In this document: in pieces, positions 36,735 to 45,379 of the stretch
How the letters are laid out: each line of letters starts with the position of its first letter
How positions within the stretch are numbered: position 1 is the first letter of the stretch
NCBI RefSeq assembly: GCF_014196765.1
Contig: NZ_JACIEE010000005.1
Span: 372,001 to 436,000 of the forward strand
Direction of reading: 5' to 3'
Source of the DNA: Mycoplana azooxidifex
Lineage (GTDB): Bacteria; Pseudomonadota; Alphaproteobacteria; Rhizobiales; Rhizobiaceae
Length of the DNA: 64,000 nucleotides
Notes under the pieces: generated by a model
The model's database searches: none
What the model was told of the DNA's origin: nothing
Seen by the model: only the letters and a program-made list of their open reading frames with translations
Program-made: the position numbers and the translations under genes

Positions 36735-37583
36735 TCAGATCAGGCCGTATTGCTCGGCCTTGTTGCGCAGGAAGGGCAGGCCCTTGCCCATCACCTCCTC
36801 CATGTCGCGGGCGACCGGACGCCAGACAGCGAGGCCATAGGCCACTTCCGGCGGCATGTTGATGAAGCTTTCCATAGCAAGCCCTCCCTTGAAGCCGATG
36901 GCGGCGAGCGCGGCATAGATCGCATCCCAGGGAATGTTGCCGTAGCCCGGCGTGCCCCGATCGCTTTCGGAGAGGTGGATGTACTTCAGGTGATCGCGGG
37001 CGATCAGGATACCGTTGGCAGCGCCCTTTTCCTCGATGTTCATGTGATACGTGTCGAGATGGACGAAGACGTTGTCGGCACCGACGCGCTCCACCATGTC
37101 GACCGCCTGCTGCGCCGAATTGATCAGGTGGTTCTCGTAGCGGTTCACGGCCTCGACGCCGAGCTCGATGTTGTACTTCCTGGCGTGCCTGGAGGCGGCC
37201 TCGATCACCCTGGCGATGTTGTCGTATTCGCCTTGCGTCGGCGGAACGCCGGTGCGCTCGCCGATGCCGCCGAAGATGACGCCGGAAAGCGCCTCCCCGC
37301 TCATCTCCGCCGTCTTTTCGATCGCCACCTTCAGATACTCGAGCGCCGCATCCGGACGCACGGAGGCCCAGGCATGCTCCGGCAAACCGAGCGAGCAGAC
37401 GGCGCGCAGCTTGTTCTTTTCCAGGAGGTCGCGGGTATGCTTGGCGTCGACGGCCGGCGCATTGAGCAGCGCGATCTCGACGAAGTCCATCTTGTAGTGC
37501 ACGGCACCGGCAATCGCCTTCTCGGCGCCTGCGCGGTCCCAGTTCATGGTCCACATGCTGGTGTGAACGCCGAAACCTTCCAT
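36735..37583 (-). CDS. Ketose 3-epimerase (D-tagatose/D-psicose 3-epimerase family)
   Basis: The start is ATG 37583 (AGGAGA 7 nt upstream), giving 282 residues; the open frame extends far upstream only as a shadow of the permease. The xylose-isomerase-like TIM barrel carries the four metal ligands of the DTE/DPE family: Glu in 'LGVEAVNRYENHLINSA', Asp in 'HLDTYHMNIEE', His in 'KYIHLSESDRG' and Glu in 'LAMESF'. It epimerises ketoses at C3. In an operon with kinase and aldolase it probably converts the imported ketose to the kinase substrate. Confidence 0.87.
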   Translation of the reverse strand: MEGFGVHTSMWTMNWDRAGAEKAIAGAVHYKMDFVEIALLNAPAVDAKHTRDLLEKNKLRAVCSLGLPEHAWASVRPDAALEYLKVAIEKTAEMSGEALSGVIFGGIGERTGVPPTQGEYDNIARVIEAASRHARKYNIELGVEAVNRYENHLINSAQQAVDMVERVGADNVFVHLDTYHMNIEEKGAANGILIARDHLKYIHLSESDRGTPGYGNIPWDAIYAALAAIGFKGGLAMESFINMPPEVAYGLAVWRPVARDMEEVMGKGLPFLRNKAEQYGLI

Positions 37584-37594
37584 GGTCGTCTCTC

Positions 37595-38581
37595 CTATTT
37601 CACGAATTTGATGAATGTTGCCGAGAACCACCGGAGCACCATCACGACGATGAGAAGGATGCCCCAGACGGCGGTGGTCAGGTGCTGGTTGGCGCCGAGC
37701 AGGTTGAGCCCCGAGGACAGGAGCTGCAGCACGACGAGCGCCACGAAGACGGGCAGGACGCGGCCGAAGCCGCCGAAGGGGTTGATGCCGCCGAGAAAGC
37801 AGGCGAGCACGGTGATCAGCAGGTAGGACTCGCCGTGTCCCACCCGCACCGAATTGAAGCGGGCGAGCATGATGATGCCGGCGATCGCCGCCATCACGCC
37901 GGACAGCACATAGACCAGCACCAGCACCTTGCGCGTGTTGATGCCGGAATAGCGGGCCGACTCGATGTTGGAGCCGATCATGTAGGTGGAAAAGCCGAGC
38001 TTCGAGCGCGACAGCAGGATGTGGCTGACGATCACGCAGGCGATCAGGATCAACAGCGGCACGGGGATGCCGAGGATGCTGCCGTGGCCGATCGGCGCGA
38101 CGAAGGCGGGGAAGCCCGAGATGTCGCCGCCGCGCGTCAGGAATTCGCCGAGGCCGCGCAGGAAGATCATCATCGACAGGGAGACGAGGATCGGATGCGC
38201 GCGGGTGAAGGCGATGACGAGGCCCATCACGAGGCCGCTCGCAGCCCCCACGGCCAGCGCCAGCACCGAGCCGAACAGGAAGGCGGCAGGGCCGGCATCG
38301 ACGCCGCCATTCGCCTGCAGGGTCCAGGCGAGCGTCAGGCCGGCGATATTGGCAGTAAAGGTGATCGCGAGGTTGAGGCCGCCGGTCAGGATCGGCAGCA
38401 GCATCGCAAGCGTCAGGATGCCGAGCTCCGGCAGCTGGAACGCGACCGAGCCGAAGGTCGCGCCCGTCAGGAACTGCGGCGAGGCGAAGCCGAAGAAGAT
38501 GAGCACGGCGGCGAGGGCTGCGAAGGGACCGGCCATGTCGGGCCCGAAGACGGCATTGAAGCGGGCGGCGAGCGCGTTCAT
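37595..38581 (-). CDS. Sugar ABC transporter permease (RbsC family), second permease
   Basis: This 328-residue inner-membrane protein has multiple hydrophobic spans and the RbsC-family segments 'ILTGGLNLAITFTANIAG' and 'ITVLACFLGGINPFGGFG'. Its ATG overlaps the stop of the other permease by 4 nt (38578-38581). Together they should form a heterodimeric channel, as in Rha/Lsr-type importers. Confidence 0.88.
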   Translation of the reverse strand: MNALAARFNAVFGPDMAGPFAALAAVLIFFGFASPQFLTGATFGSVAFQLPELGILTLAMLLPILTGGLNLAITFTANIAGLTLAWTLQANGGVDAGPAAFLFGSVLALAVGAASGLVMGLVIAFTRAHPILVSLSMMIFLRGLGEFLTRGGDISGFPAFVAPIGHGSILGIPVPLLILIACVIVSHILLSRSKLGFSTYMIGSNIESARYSGINTRKVLVLVYVLSGVMAAIAGIIMLARFNSVRVGHGESYLLITVLACFLGGINPFGGFGRVLPVFVALVVLQLLSSGLNLLGANQHLTTAVWGILLIVVMVLRWFSATFIKFVK

Positions 38582-39603
38582 CGGCCCGCTCCCTTTGCTG
38601 TGTCGTCGCCGGGCTTGGCGGTGGCAAACAACGGGATCAGTTTTTCGATGCGGGCGCTCGACAGCGTGATCGCGGCGAGGATGATGGCACCGACGATCAT
38701 CTTGAAGGCGAAGGGCGACACGCCCATCAGGTTGAGCCCGTTCTGGGTGATGGAGACGAGCAGCACGCCGAGCACGCAGCCAAGAACCGAGCCCTTGCCG
38801 CCGCCGAGGCGCGCACCGCCGAGCACCACGGCGGCGAGCACGTCGAGCTCGCGGCCATAGAGCGCGTTCGGCACGACCTCCTGGGCATAGTGCGCCTGCA
38901 TGAGCCCGGCGATGCCCGCCATCAGGCCGAGCCAGCCGAAGGCGATGAACGGCATGGCGCCGATATTGATGCCGAAGCGGCGGGCCCCTTCCGGATTGTC
39001 GCCGAAGGCATAGAGCTGCCGGCCGGTGGTCGTGCGGCTGATGAGAAGCCAGGTGGCGAACACGCAGATGGCCATGACGACGACGGGAAGCGTGATCTCG
39101 GCCCAGCTGCCATCGGCCATTTCGCGCTCGTAGATGATGACGCGGGTCGTCAGCCAGTCGGGCAGGTTGTAGATCGACACGCCCCTGGTGAAGAACATGA
39201 GCAGGCCGAAATAGACGTTGAAGGTGGCGATCGTCGCGACGATCGAGATGATGCGGAAGCGATGGATCAGGAAGGCATTGATCATGCCGAGCAGGATGCC
39301 GGCGCTGCCCGCGATGAGGAGGCCCGAGACCCAGCCGCCGCCCCCGATCCGCTCCAGCGCCAGCGCCGTGACATATTGCACGACGGAGGCCGCGACCGCG
39401 AAGGAGATGTCGATGCCGCCGGCGATCAGCACCACCAGCAGGCCGACGGCGAAGATGATGTTGACGGCGCTGATGTTCAGGAGGTCGAAGGCATTGCCGA
39501 GCGTGAAGAAGCGATCGGTGGCAAACGCAAGGAAGATGCTCATCGCCACGATGACGCCGATCAGCACGAATTCGGTGGTGTGGGACAGGAACAGCTTACG
39601 CAT
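38578..39603 (-). CDS. Sugar ABC transporter permease (RbsC family), first permease
   Basis: This 341-residue permease has 'VLIAGGIDISFAVAASVVQ' and 'DVLAAVVLGGARLGGGKGS', characteristic of CUT2 permeases. The start at 39603 overlaps the ATPase stop region by 8 nt. It is paired with the overlapping second permease. Confidence 0.88.
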   Translation of the reverse strand: MRKLFLSHTTEFVLIGVIVAMSIFLAFATDRFFTLGNAFDLLNISAVNIIFAVGLLVVLIAGGIDISFAVAASVVQYVTALALERIGGGGWVSGLLIAGSAGILLGMINAFLIHRFRIISIVATIATFNVYFGLLMFFTRGVSIYNLPDWLTTRVIIYEREMADGSWAEITLPVVVMAICVFATWLLISRTTTGRQLYAFGDNPEGARRFGINIGAMPFIAFGWLGLMAGIAGLMQAHYAQEVVPNALYGRELDVLAAVVLGGARLGGGKGSVLGCVLGVLLVSITQNGLNLMGVSPFAFKMIVGAIILAAITLSSARIEKLIPLFATAKPGDDTAKGAGR

Positions 39604-41110
39604 AGACCGCAGCCTCCAGGTCCTTCAGCGTGGTGGCGTGGGGATCGTACACGTCGGCGATCCGGCCCTTTTCCATGTGGATGACCCTGTCGGCGTTGAA
39701 ATAGACTTCCGGCACCTCGTCCGAGATCAGGATGATGGCGAGCCCCGCCTCGGCAAGCCGCGCGACGATCTCGAAGATGCCGGCGCGGGCACCGACGTCC
39801 ACGCCGACGGTCGGGGAATCGAGGATCAGCACCTTGGGATCGGTGGCGAGCCATTTGGCGATCGCGACGCGCTGCTGGTTGCCACCGGAAAGGGTCGAGA
39901 TCGCATCGTCCTGCCTGCCGATCTTGACGCTGAGATCGGCGATCCAGCGGGCAACGAGCGAGCGCTTCTTTTCCGGCGAGATCAGCCGGCCGCTCAGGAT
40001 GCGGTTGAGCGAGGCCATGACGAGATTGTCGGCGATGGACTGCGGCTGGTTGAGGCCGAGCGCAAGCCGGTCTTCCGAGAGATAGGCCACGCCGGCGGCA
40101 ATCGCCTCGCGGTTGGAGGCGAAGCGCACCGGCTTGCCGGAAAGCGTGATGGTGCCGGAAGCTGGCCGGCGCATGCCGAACAGCGTCAGCGCAAGTTCGG
40201 TGCGTCCAGACCCCAGAAGCCCGGTGATGCCGAGCGTTTCGCCGCGGCGCAACTCGAACGAGATGTCGCTGAACTCTCCCGACCGGGAAAGATTGTTGAC
40301 AGAAAGCATGACCGGATTGTGCGAGACGTCGCGGGCTCGGGTGCCCTGGTCGAAGGTGCGGCCGGTCATCAGCTCTGTGATCTTCGACTGGGTCATCCCT
40401 TCCACCGGATAGACGCCGACCAGTGCGCCGTCGCGCAGGACGGTGATGCGCGCCGAAATCTCCAGCACCTCGGCGAGGCGATGGCTGACGAAGACGACCG
40501 CGACGCCGGACGCCGAGAGGTTATGCACGATCGCCAGCAGATGATCGGTCTCCGACTGGGTCAGCGAGGCCGTCGGCTCGTCCATGAAGACGATGCGCGC
40601 CTCGCCGACCAGTGCCCGCGCGATCGCCACGATCTGGCGCTGGGCGATGGCGTAGTCCTTGAGCGGCCTGTCGACATCGAGGCTGACGCCGAGCCGGGCC
40701 AGCGCTTCCTCGGCGATGCGGCGAATGGCGGCATAGTTGACAAGGCGCGGACGCGCGCCCGAGAGGGTCTGGAAGGCGATGTTCTCGGCGACGCTCATTT
40801 CCGCAAACAGCGCGAGGTCCTGCCAGATGATCTGAATGCCCCTCGCCTGCGCCATGCCGGGCGTCATGTGGGGTATGGCCTCGCCGTCGAAGACGATCTC
40901 GGCACCGGCCGCGGGCTTGTAGACACCGGAAATCACCTTGATCAGCGTGCTCTTGCCGCTGCCGTTCTCGCCGGCCAGGCAATGGACTTCACCGGGCATC
41001 ACCTCGAAGGAGACGTTCTTCAGCGCCCTCACCCCGCCGAATGTCATGTTGATGCCGCGCAGCGAAAGGAGCGGCCGGGCCCTTTCGCCTTCATCCGATG
41101 CGGTACTCAT
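39596..41110 (-). CDS. Sugar ABC transporter ATPase, double NBD, degenerate second site
   Basis: In this 504-residue protein NBD1 has 'AGENGSGKSTLIKVISGVY' and Walker B 'IVFMDEPTASL'. NBD2 has signature 'LSGGNQQRVAIAKWL', but its Walker B region reads 'VLILDSPTVGVDVGARAG', so the usual catalytic Glu is Ser. One functional and one degenerate ATP site is compatible with activity in importers of this class. It is the second gene of the operon, after the binding protein and a 126-nt gap with a hairpin. Confidence 0.9.
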   Translation of the reverse strand: MSTASDEGERARPLLSLRGINMTFGGVRALKNVSFEVMPGEVHCLAGENGSGKSTLIKVISGVYKPAAGAEIVFDGEAIPHMTPGMAQARGIQIIWQDLALFAEMSVAENIAFQTLSGARPRLVNYAAIRRIAEEALARLGVSLDVDRPLKDYAIAQRQIVAIARALVGEARIVFMDEPTASLTQSETDHLLAIVHNLSASGVAVVFVSHRLAEVLEISARITVLRDGALVGVYPVEGMTQSKITELMTGRTFDQGTRARDVSHNPVMLSVNNLSRSGEFSDISFELRRGETLGITGLLGSGRTELALTLFGMRRPASGTITLSGKPVRFASNREAIAAGVAYLSEDRLALGLNQPQSIADNLVMASLNRILSGRLISPEKKRSLVARWIADLSVKIGRQDDAISTLSGGNQQRVAIAKWLATDPKVLILDSPTVGVDVGARAGIFEIVARLAEAGLAIILISDEVPEVYFNADRVIHMEKGRIADVYDPHATTLKDLEAAVYA

Positions 41111-41191
41111 GCCGGTTGCCTGTCCAGTCGAAGGTTATGGGACGTCGTTGGTTCCGGCGCCGGCCGGAAGCCTCGAATGTCGCGAGTGGCA

Positions 41192-41212
41192 GGCCGGTCG
41201 CATGGACCGGCC
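41192..41212 (-). other. Intercistronic hairpin after binding-protein gene
   Basis: GGCCGGTC (41192-41199) pairs perfectly with GACCGGCC (41205-41212) around a 5-nt loop, in the gap between the binding-protein stop and the ATPase start. There is no T-run. Such hairpins often stabilise the binding-protein message and lower expression of downstream genes. Confidence 0.5.
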
Positions 41213-41236
41213 CGTCACCCGGGAGGGGGCCTCTTG

Positions 41237-42220
41237 TCAGAGGCCCATGGCGGCCAGTTCGTCGACCGTATCCTTGTTGATGGGGAGCAACTGATCGACG
41301 ATGATGTCGTTGCCGACCGGCTTGATCACGCCCAGGCCCGCAATGTCGTCGCCCTCCTTGACGCTCTCTCCCTTGACCAGGCGATCGGCGAGCGTGACGA
41401 AGACCTCGCCGGCCTGCTTCGGATTCCACATGAAGCCGCCGGAAATCGCATCCGACTTGATGAGCTTCTGGCCCTGTCCGGGCGAGAACGGCCCGAGCAC
41501 GAAAATCTCGCCGGTCTTGCGGCGCTCCTCGACGGCACGGCCGGCGCCGATCGGGCCCTGGCTGCCGAAGGCGAGGAAGCCCTTGAGGTCCGGATGGGCG
41601 GCGATCAGGTCCAGCGCGGTGGAGCGGCTCTTGTCCACGTCCTCGGCAACGCCGTAGCGCTCGCCGACCAGCTTCATGTCCGGATGGTTCGCCTTGAGAT
41701 ATTCGATGGCGGCATCGGCCCAGGCATTGTGCAGCGGCACGGTCAGCGAGCCGACGAAGACGGCATATTCGCCCTTGCCGCCCGTCTTCTCGGCCAGCAA
41801 CTTGGCGTGGGCTTCGCCGAAGCCGCTGGACGAGGCGAGCTCGAAGTTCCAGTCGGCGCCCTTCTGGGCGGGCGATTCATGGGTGATGACCTTGATGCCG
41901 GCGGCCTGCGCCTTGGAAAGCACGGGCTCGAGCACCTTGGCGTCGTTCGGCACCACGCCGATGACCTTCACACCTTGCGCGATCAGGTCCTCGATGGCGC
42001 GCACCTGCAGCGCCGGGTCGGCGCTGGTCGGACCGATCATGAAGGCGTCGACGCCCAGCTTCTGGCCCTGTTCCTTGATGCCGGCTTCCATCGCGTTGAA
42101 CCACGGAATGCCGCCGATCTTGACGACCACGCCGACCTTCGGCGCATCCTGTGCGAACGCAACCACCGCGCCGGCGAGCGACAGCGATGCGGCTAGTGCC
42201 GCAGCAATAAGCTTCCTCAT
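41237..42220 (-). CDS. Sugar ABC transporter substrate-binding protein (RhaS/LsrB/RbsB-like)
   Basis: The start is ATG 42220 (GGAGGAG 5 nt upstream), giving 327 residues with a Sec signal ending 'VVAFA'. The type I periplasmic fold shows 'VVVKIGGIPWFNAMEAGIKE', 'GPTSADPALQVRAIEDLIAQ' and 'AISGGFMWNPKQAGEVFVTL'; the last resembles rhizobial rhamnose-binding proteins. It is the first gene of the leftward operon, facing the LacI gene, so repression via the operator at 42365-42384 is likely. Confidence 0.88.
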   Translation of the reverse strand: MRKLIAAALAASLSLAGAVVAFAQDAPKVGVVVKIGGIPWFNAMEAGIKEQGQKLGVDAFMIGPTSADPALQVRAIEDLIAQGVKVIGVVPNDAKVLEPVLSKAQAAGIKVITHESPAQKGADWNFELASSSGFGEAHAKLLAEKTGGKGEYAVFVGSLTVPLHNAWADAAIEYLKANHPDMKLVGERYGVAEDVDKSRSTALDLIAAHPDLKGFLAFGSQGPIGAGRAVEERRKTGEIFVLGPFSPGQGQKLIKSDAISGGFMWNPKQAGEVFVTLADRLVKGESVKEGDDIAGLGVIKPVGNDIIVDQLLPINKDTVDELAAMGL

Positions 42221-42342
42221 GTTCACTCCTCCTCCAAGCTCGCATCGGCGAGCGACCGGCCGGCAAAGCGGCAGGTTCTTTTGGTTGCTCCTTGGCCAGG
42301 GATGTCCCCCGCCTCCCATCTCGCCTCCTCCGGCGAACCATC

Positions 42343-42384
42343 TTGCACAATCGTTCTTTCTTTTTTGCACAATCGATGGTGCAA
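42343..42384. promoter_or_regulatory. Tandem LacI-type operator
   Basis: TTGCACAATCGATGGTGCAA at 42365-42384 is a near-perfect 20-bp palindrome with a central ATCGAT, typical of LacI/GalR operators. Its left half, TTGCACAATCG, is repeated exactly at 42343-42353, 22 bp (two helical turns) away. It lies between the binding-protein gene and the divergent lacI-type gene. Confidence 0.75.
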
Positions 42385-42458
42385 TGACTATCGACCAAGC
42401 CGGGGCTTTTCGTCAAGGGGGATTTGTCCCTAAGGAAGCACGGATCGAAGGGGCAGAT

Positions 42459-43523
42459 ATGACAGGCATAGGAAAGAAGAAGGCGACGATCTACGATCTG
42501 TCGGTTTTGTCCGGCAGTTCGCCATCCACCGTCAGCGCCGTTTTGAACGGAAGCTGGCGCAAGCGGCGCATCAAGGAAGCGACGGCCAAGCTGATCCAGA
42601 ACCTTGCCGACGCACACGGCTATACGGCAAACCTGCAGGCGCGGGGCCTGCGCTCCTCGCGTTCGGGCCTCGTCGGCCTGTTGCTGCCGGTGTATGACAA
42701 CCGCTATTTCTCATCGATGGCGCAAACCTTCGAGGCCCTGGTGAGAAGCCGCGGCCAGTGCCCCGTCGTCGTCAGTGCCTGTCGCGATCCCGAGGAAGAG
42801 CGCCAGGTCGTCGAAACCCTGATCTCCTATTCGATCGACGAGCTCTTCATCGCCGGCGCGACCGATCCGGACGGCGTGCACACAGTCTGCGAAAAGGCGG
42901 GGCTCAGGCATGTGAACATCGACCTCCCCGGCACGAAGGCGTCGTCGGTCATCAGCGACAATTTCGAGGGCGCGCGCCTGCTGACGCAGGCGATCATCGA
43001 ACATGCGAGGAGGGATGGTCCGGTCGCGCCGGAGGACATCTATCTGTTCGGTGGTCGCAACGACCACGCCAGCCGCGAACGTATCCGTGGATTTCGCGAG
43101 GTGAAGCGATCGATGCTGGGCGCGGATCCGGATGCCTGCATCCAGCCCACGGGCTACTCCCCCGCCATGACCGCCCGCGCCTTCGAGGCCTTTTACCAGA
43201 GCCATGGAAAGCTGCCCCGCGCATTCTTCGTCAATTCGTCGATCAACCTGGAAGGCCTGCTGCGTTTTCTGGCGCAACACCCGCACGAGACCTTCGCCGA
43301 CATCATCGTCGGCTGCTACGACTACGACCCCTTCGGTTCCTTCCTGCCGTTCCCGGTCTTCATGATCCGGCAGGACAGCGAGGCGATGATTGCCAAGGGC
43401 TTTGCCATCCTGGAGGCAAAGCGCGAGCCCGCGGTCACACATCTCATCCAGCCTATGCTGGTACCACCCCGCACGGCGCTCAGCGGTCCGCTGGACACCT
43501 TGAAGGACGTGGACGGCGGCTGA
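42459..43523 (+). CDS. LacI-family transcriptional regulator
   Basis: The start is ATG 42459 (GAAGGGG upstream), giving 354 residues; the frame is open back to 41676 but that part is a shadow, and ATG 42384 overlaps the operator. N-terminal HTH is 'ATIYDLSVLSGSSPSTVSAV' with the hinge region after it ('HGYTANLQARGLRSSRSGLV'). The periplasmic-binding-like effector domain runs from about 65 to the end. It probably represses the divergent sugar operon and itself. The recognition helix is slightly atypical (SSPSTVSAVLNG). Confidence 0.88.
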   Translation: MTGIGKKKATIYDLSVLSGSSPSTVSAVLNGSWRKRRIKEATAKLIQNLADAHGYTANLQARGLRSSRSGLVGLLLPVYDNRYFSSMAQTFEALVRSRGQCPVVVSACRDPEEERQVVETLISYSIDELFIAGATDPDGVHTVCEKAGLRHVNIDLPGTKASSVISDNFEGARLLTQAIIEHARRDGPVAPEDIYLFGGRNDHASRERIRGFREVKRSMLGADPDACIQPTGYSPAMTARAFEAFYQSHGKLPRAFFVNSSINLEGLLRFLAQHPHETFADIIVGCYDYDPFGSFLPFPVFMIRQDSEAMIAKGFAILEAKREPAVTHLIQPMLVPPRTALSGPLDTLKDVDGG

Positions 43524-43526
43524 CCG

Positions 43527-44270
43527 TCAGCCGACGTGATACCCGCCATCGACCGGCAGGGTCACGCCCGTGACGAAGGCAGCGGCAGGCGAGCACAGGA
43601 ACAGGATGGGGCCGACCAGATCCTCCGTCGTGCCCCAGCGCTTCAGGGCGGAGCGCTCAGCGATCTTTTGCGCGCTCTCGTGCACCGACCAGAGCGGCTT
43701 CGTCATCTCGGTCCTGTGGTAGCCGGGCGCGACCGCGTTCACGCGCACCCCGTCGCGCCCGTATTTGTGCGCAAGGGCCCTCGTCAACCCGACGATGCCG
43801 GTCTTGCTCGCCGTGTAGGACGGCACGCTCTCGTCGGCGAGATAGCTGAGCATCGAGGCGAAGTTGACGATGCTGCCGCAGCTCTCCTTGAGCAGCGGAA
43901 AAGCGGCACGCGACAGACGCATGGCGCTGTTGAGATTGACGTCCATGACGTCGAGGAAAACGTCCTCCTGCCACTCGCTGTCCGGCCGCGCAATGCCCTG
44001 GCAATTGACCAGCACGTCGAGCCGATCGAGCGAGCCGAAGAAGCGTTCCACGGCCGCACCGTCGCGAACGTCCAGACGTTCGAAGCGAAGGCCATCACCA
44101 ACGGCTTCTGACCGCGCGGTCTCCAGCCTGCTTTCGGAACTCCCCGTCGCAATGACCGTCGCGCCGGCTGCTGCAAAGCCCTCGGCGACACTCAGGCCAA
44201 TTCCGCTCGTCCCGCCCGAAACGACGATCGTCTTGCCGCGAAAGGCTGAATCAAACATGCTTCTGTCCAT
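43527..44270 (-). CDS. SDR-family oxidoreductase (last gene of the xylB-type operon)
   Basis: This 247-residue short-chain dehydrogenase starts at ATG 44270 (GGAG 7 nt upstream); the frame continuing to 44744 is a shadow. Cofactor loop 'GGTSGIGLSVAEGFAAAG', catalytic Ser in 'VNFASML' and YxxxK in 'SYTASKTG' are present. It probably oxidises a polyol or sugar with NAD(P). It converges with the lacI-type gene with 3 nt between stops. Confidence 0.87.
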   Translation of the reverse strand: MDRSMFDSAFRGKTIVVSGGTSGIGLSVAEGFAAAGATVIATGSSESRLETARSEAVGDGLRFERLDVRDGAAVERFFGSLDRLDVLVNCQGIARPDSEWQEDVFLDVMDVNLNSAMRLSRAAFPLLKESCGSIVNFASMLSYLADESVPSYTASKTGIVGLTRALAHKYGRDGVRVNAVAPGYHRTEMTKPLWSVHESAQKIAERSALKRWGTTEDLVGPILFLCSPAAAFVTGVTLPVDGGYHVG

Positions 44271-44290
44271 CTCTCTTCTCCTACCGGTCC

Positions 44291-45379
44291 TCAGATCAGC
44301 GCCTTCAAGGCGGCGACGACCATCTCCTCCGTGACGCGCATGGGCTCGTTGTGAATGATCTCGCCGGGCCGGCAGGCGCGCCGGGCAACGGTCGCTAGCT
44401 TCTCGTCGGTCGCATCGACAATGCCGATGTCGGCAAGCCTTGTGGGCAGACGAACGGACGCGCAGAAGTCGCGGACCTTGGCGAATTCGTCTTCCGCACC
44501 GTGGAGCTTGAGCCCGGCCAGAACGCCGATCGCGACTTTTTCGCCATGCAGATGATGGTGGACGTCGTCGAGTTCGCAGAGCCCGTGATGGATCGCGTGC
44601 GCCGCAGCCACGCCACCGGACTCGAAACCGATGCCGGAGAGCAGGATATTCGCCTCGACCACGCGCTCCAGCGCGGGGCCGGCGTGTTTCGCGTCGCATT
44701 CGGCAAGAGCTGTGACGCCGAACTCGAAGATCGTGTCGCGGCAACTGCGCGCGATCTCGAAGGCAAGGCTGACGCCCGGCATCTTCATGCAGTTGAAGGC
44801 GCCGCTGCGCCGGCAGGACTCTGCCTCGTACCAGGTCGCGAGCGCGTCGCCGATGCCGGCGGCGAGAAACCGCGCCGGTGCCTTCGCGATCAGCGCGGTG
44901 TCGACCAGCACGAGATCCGGGTTCCTCGGCAGGAATGTGTCATAGGCAACCGTGCCGTCATCGTTATAGACGACGGCAAGTGCGCTGCAGGGCGCATCGG
45001 AAGCCGCGATCGTCGGGAAGACGATGACCGGCTTGCCGAGGTCGCGCGCGGCAGCCTTTGCCGTGTCGAGCGCCTTGCCGCCACCGACGCCGACGATCAC
45101 GTCGGCATTGATGGCTTGCGCCGCCGCGACAAGCGCGGCGATCTGGGTTTCCGAACATTCGCCGCCATGACGGATCAGTTGCGCTTCGACTTGGCCGGAG
45201 AAAGCGGCAACGAGGTCGTTCTTGACGAGATCATAGATCCCGCGGTCAACCAGCACAGCCGACCGCCTGCCGAAAGCGGCCGCTTCGACGCCCAGCGACT
45301 GAATGGCGCCAGCCTGCTGTATGTAGCGGCCGGGAAAGCGCGCGCCCCTGGCGGTTCCGACTTCGCCCTTCACCAGCAT
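44291..45379 (-). CDS. Iron-containing alcohol dehydrogenase, glycerol-dehydrogenase-like
   Basis: This 362-residue protein has the GldA pattern: NAD loop 'VIVGVGGGKALDTAKAAA', then metal ligands Asp in 'GIGDALATWYEAE', His in 'AAHAIHHGLCEL' and His in 'HHHLHGEKVAIG'. It oxidises glycerol or a related vicinal diol to the ketone. Its ATG overlaps the preceding SDR stop by 10 nt (45370-45379). In this operon it may act on a C3 or C4 polyol fragment rather than glycerol. Confidence 0.87.
   Translation of the reverse strand: MLVKGEVGTARGARFPGRYIQQAGAIQSLGVEAAAFGRRSAVLVDRGIYDLVKNDLVAAFSGQVEAQLIRHGGECSETQIAALVAAAQAINADVIVGVGGGKALDTAKAAARDLGKPVIVFPTIAASDAPCSALAVVYNDDGTVAYDTFLPRNPDLVLVDTALIAKAPARFLAAGIGDALATWYEAESCRRSGAFNCMKMPGVSLAFEIARSCRDTIFEFGVTALAECDAKHAGPALERVVEANILLSGIGFESGGVAAAHAIHHGLCELDDVHHHLHGEKVAIGVLAGLKLHGAEDEFAKVRDFCASVRLPTRLADIGIVDATDEKLATVARRACRPGEIIHNEPMRVTEEMVVAALKALI

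Noticed and set aside
39218-42196. 992-codon open frame on the plus strand
   Set aside because: It is antisense to the permease, ATPase and binding-protein genes, has no recognisable domain, and follows from the codon bias of high-GC genes.
41676-42458. Upstream extension of the LacI-type frame
   Set aside because: It runs antisense through the binding-protein gene; the HTH begins just after ATG 42459.
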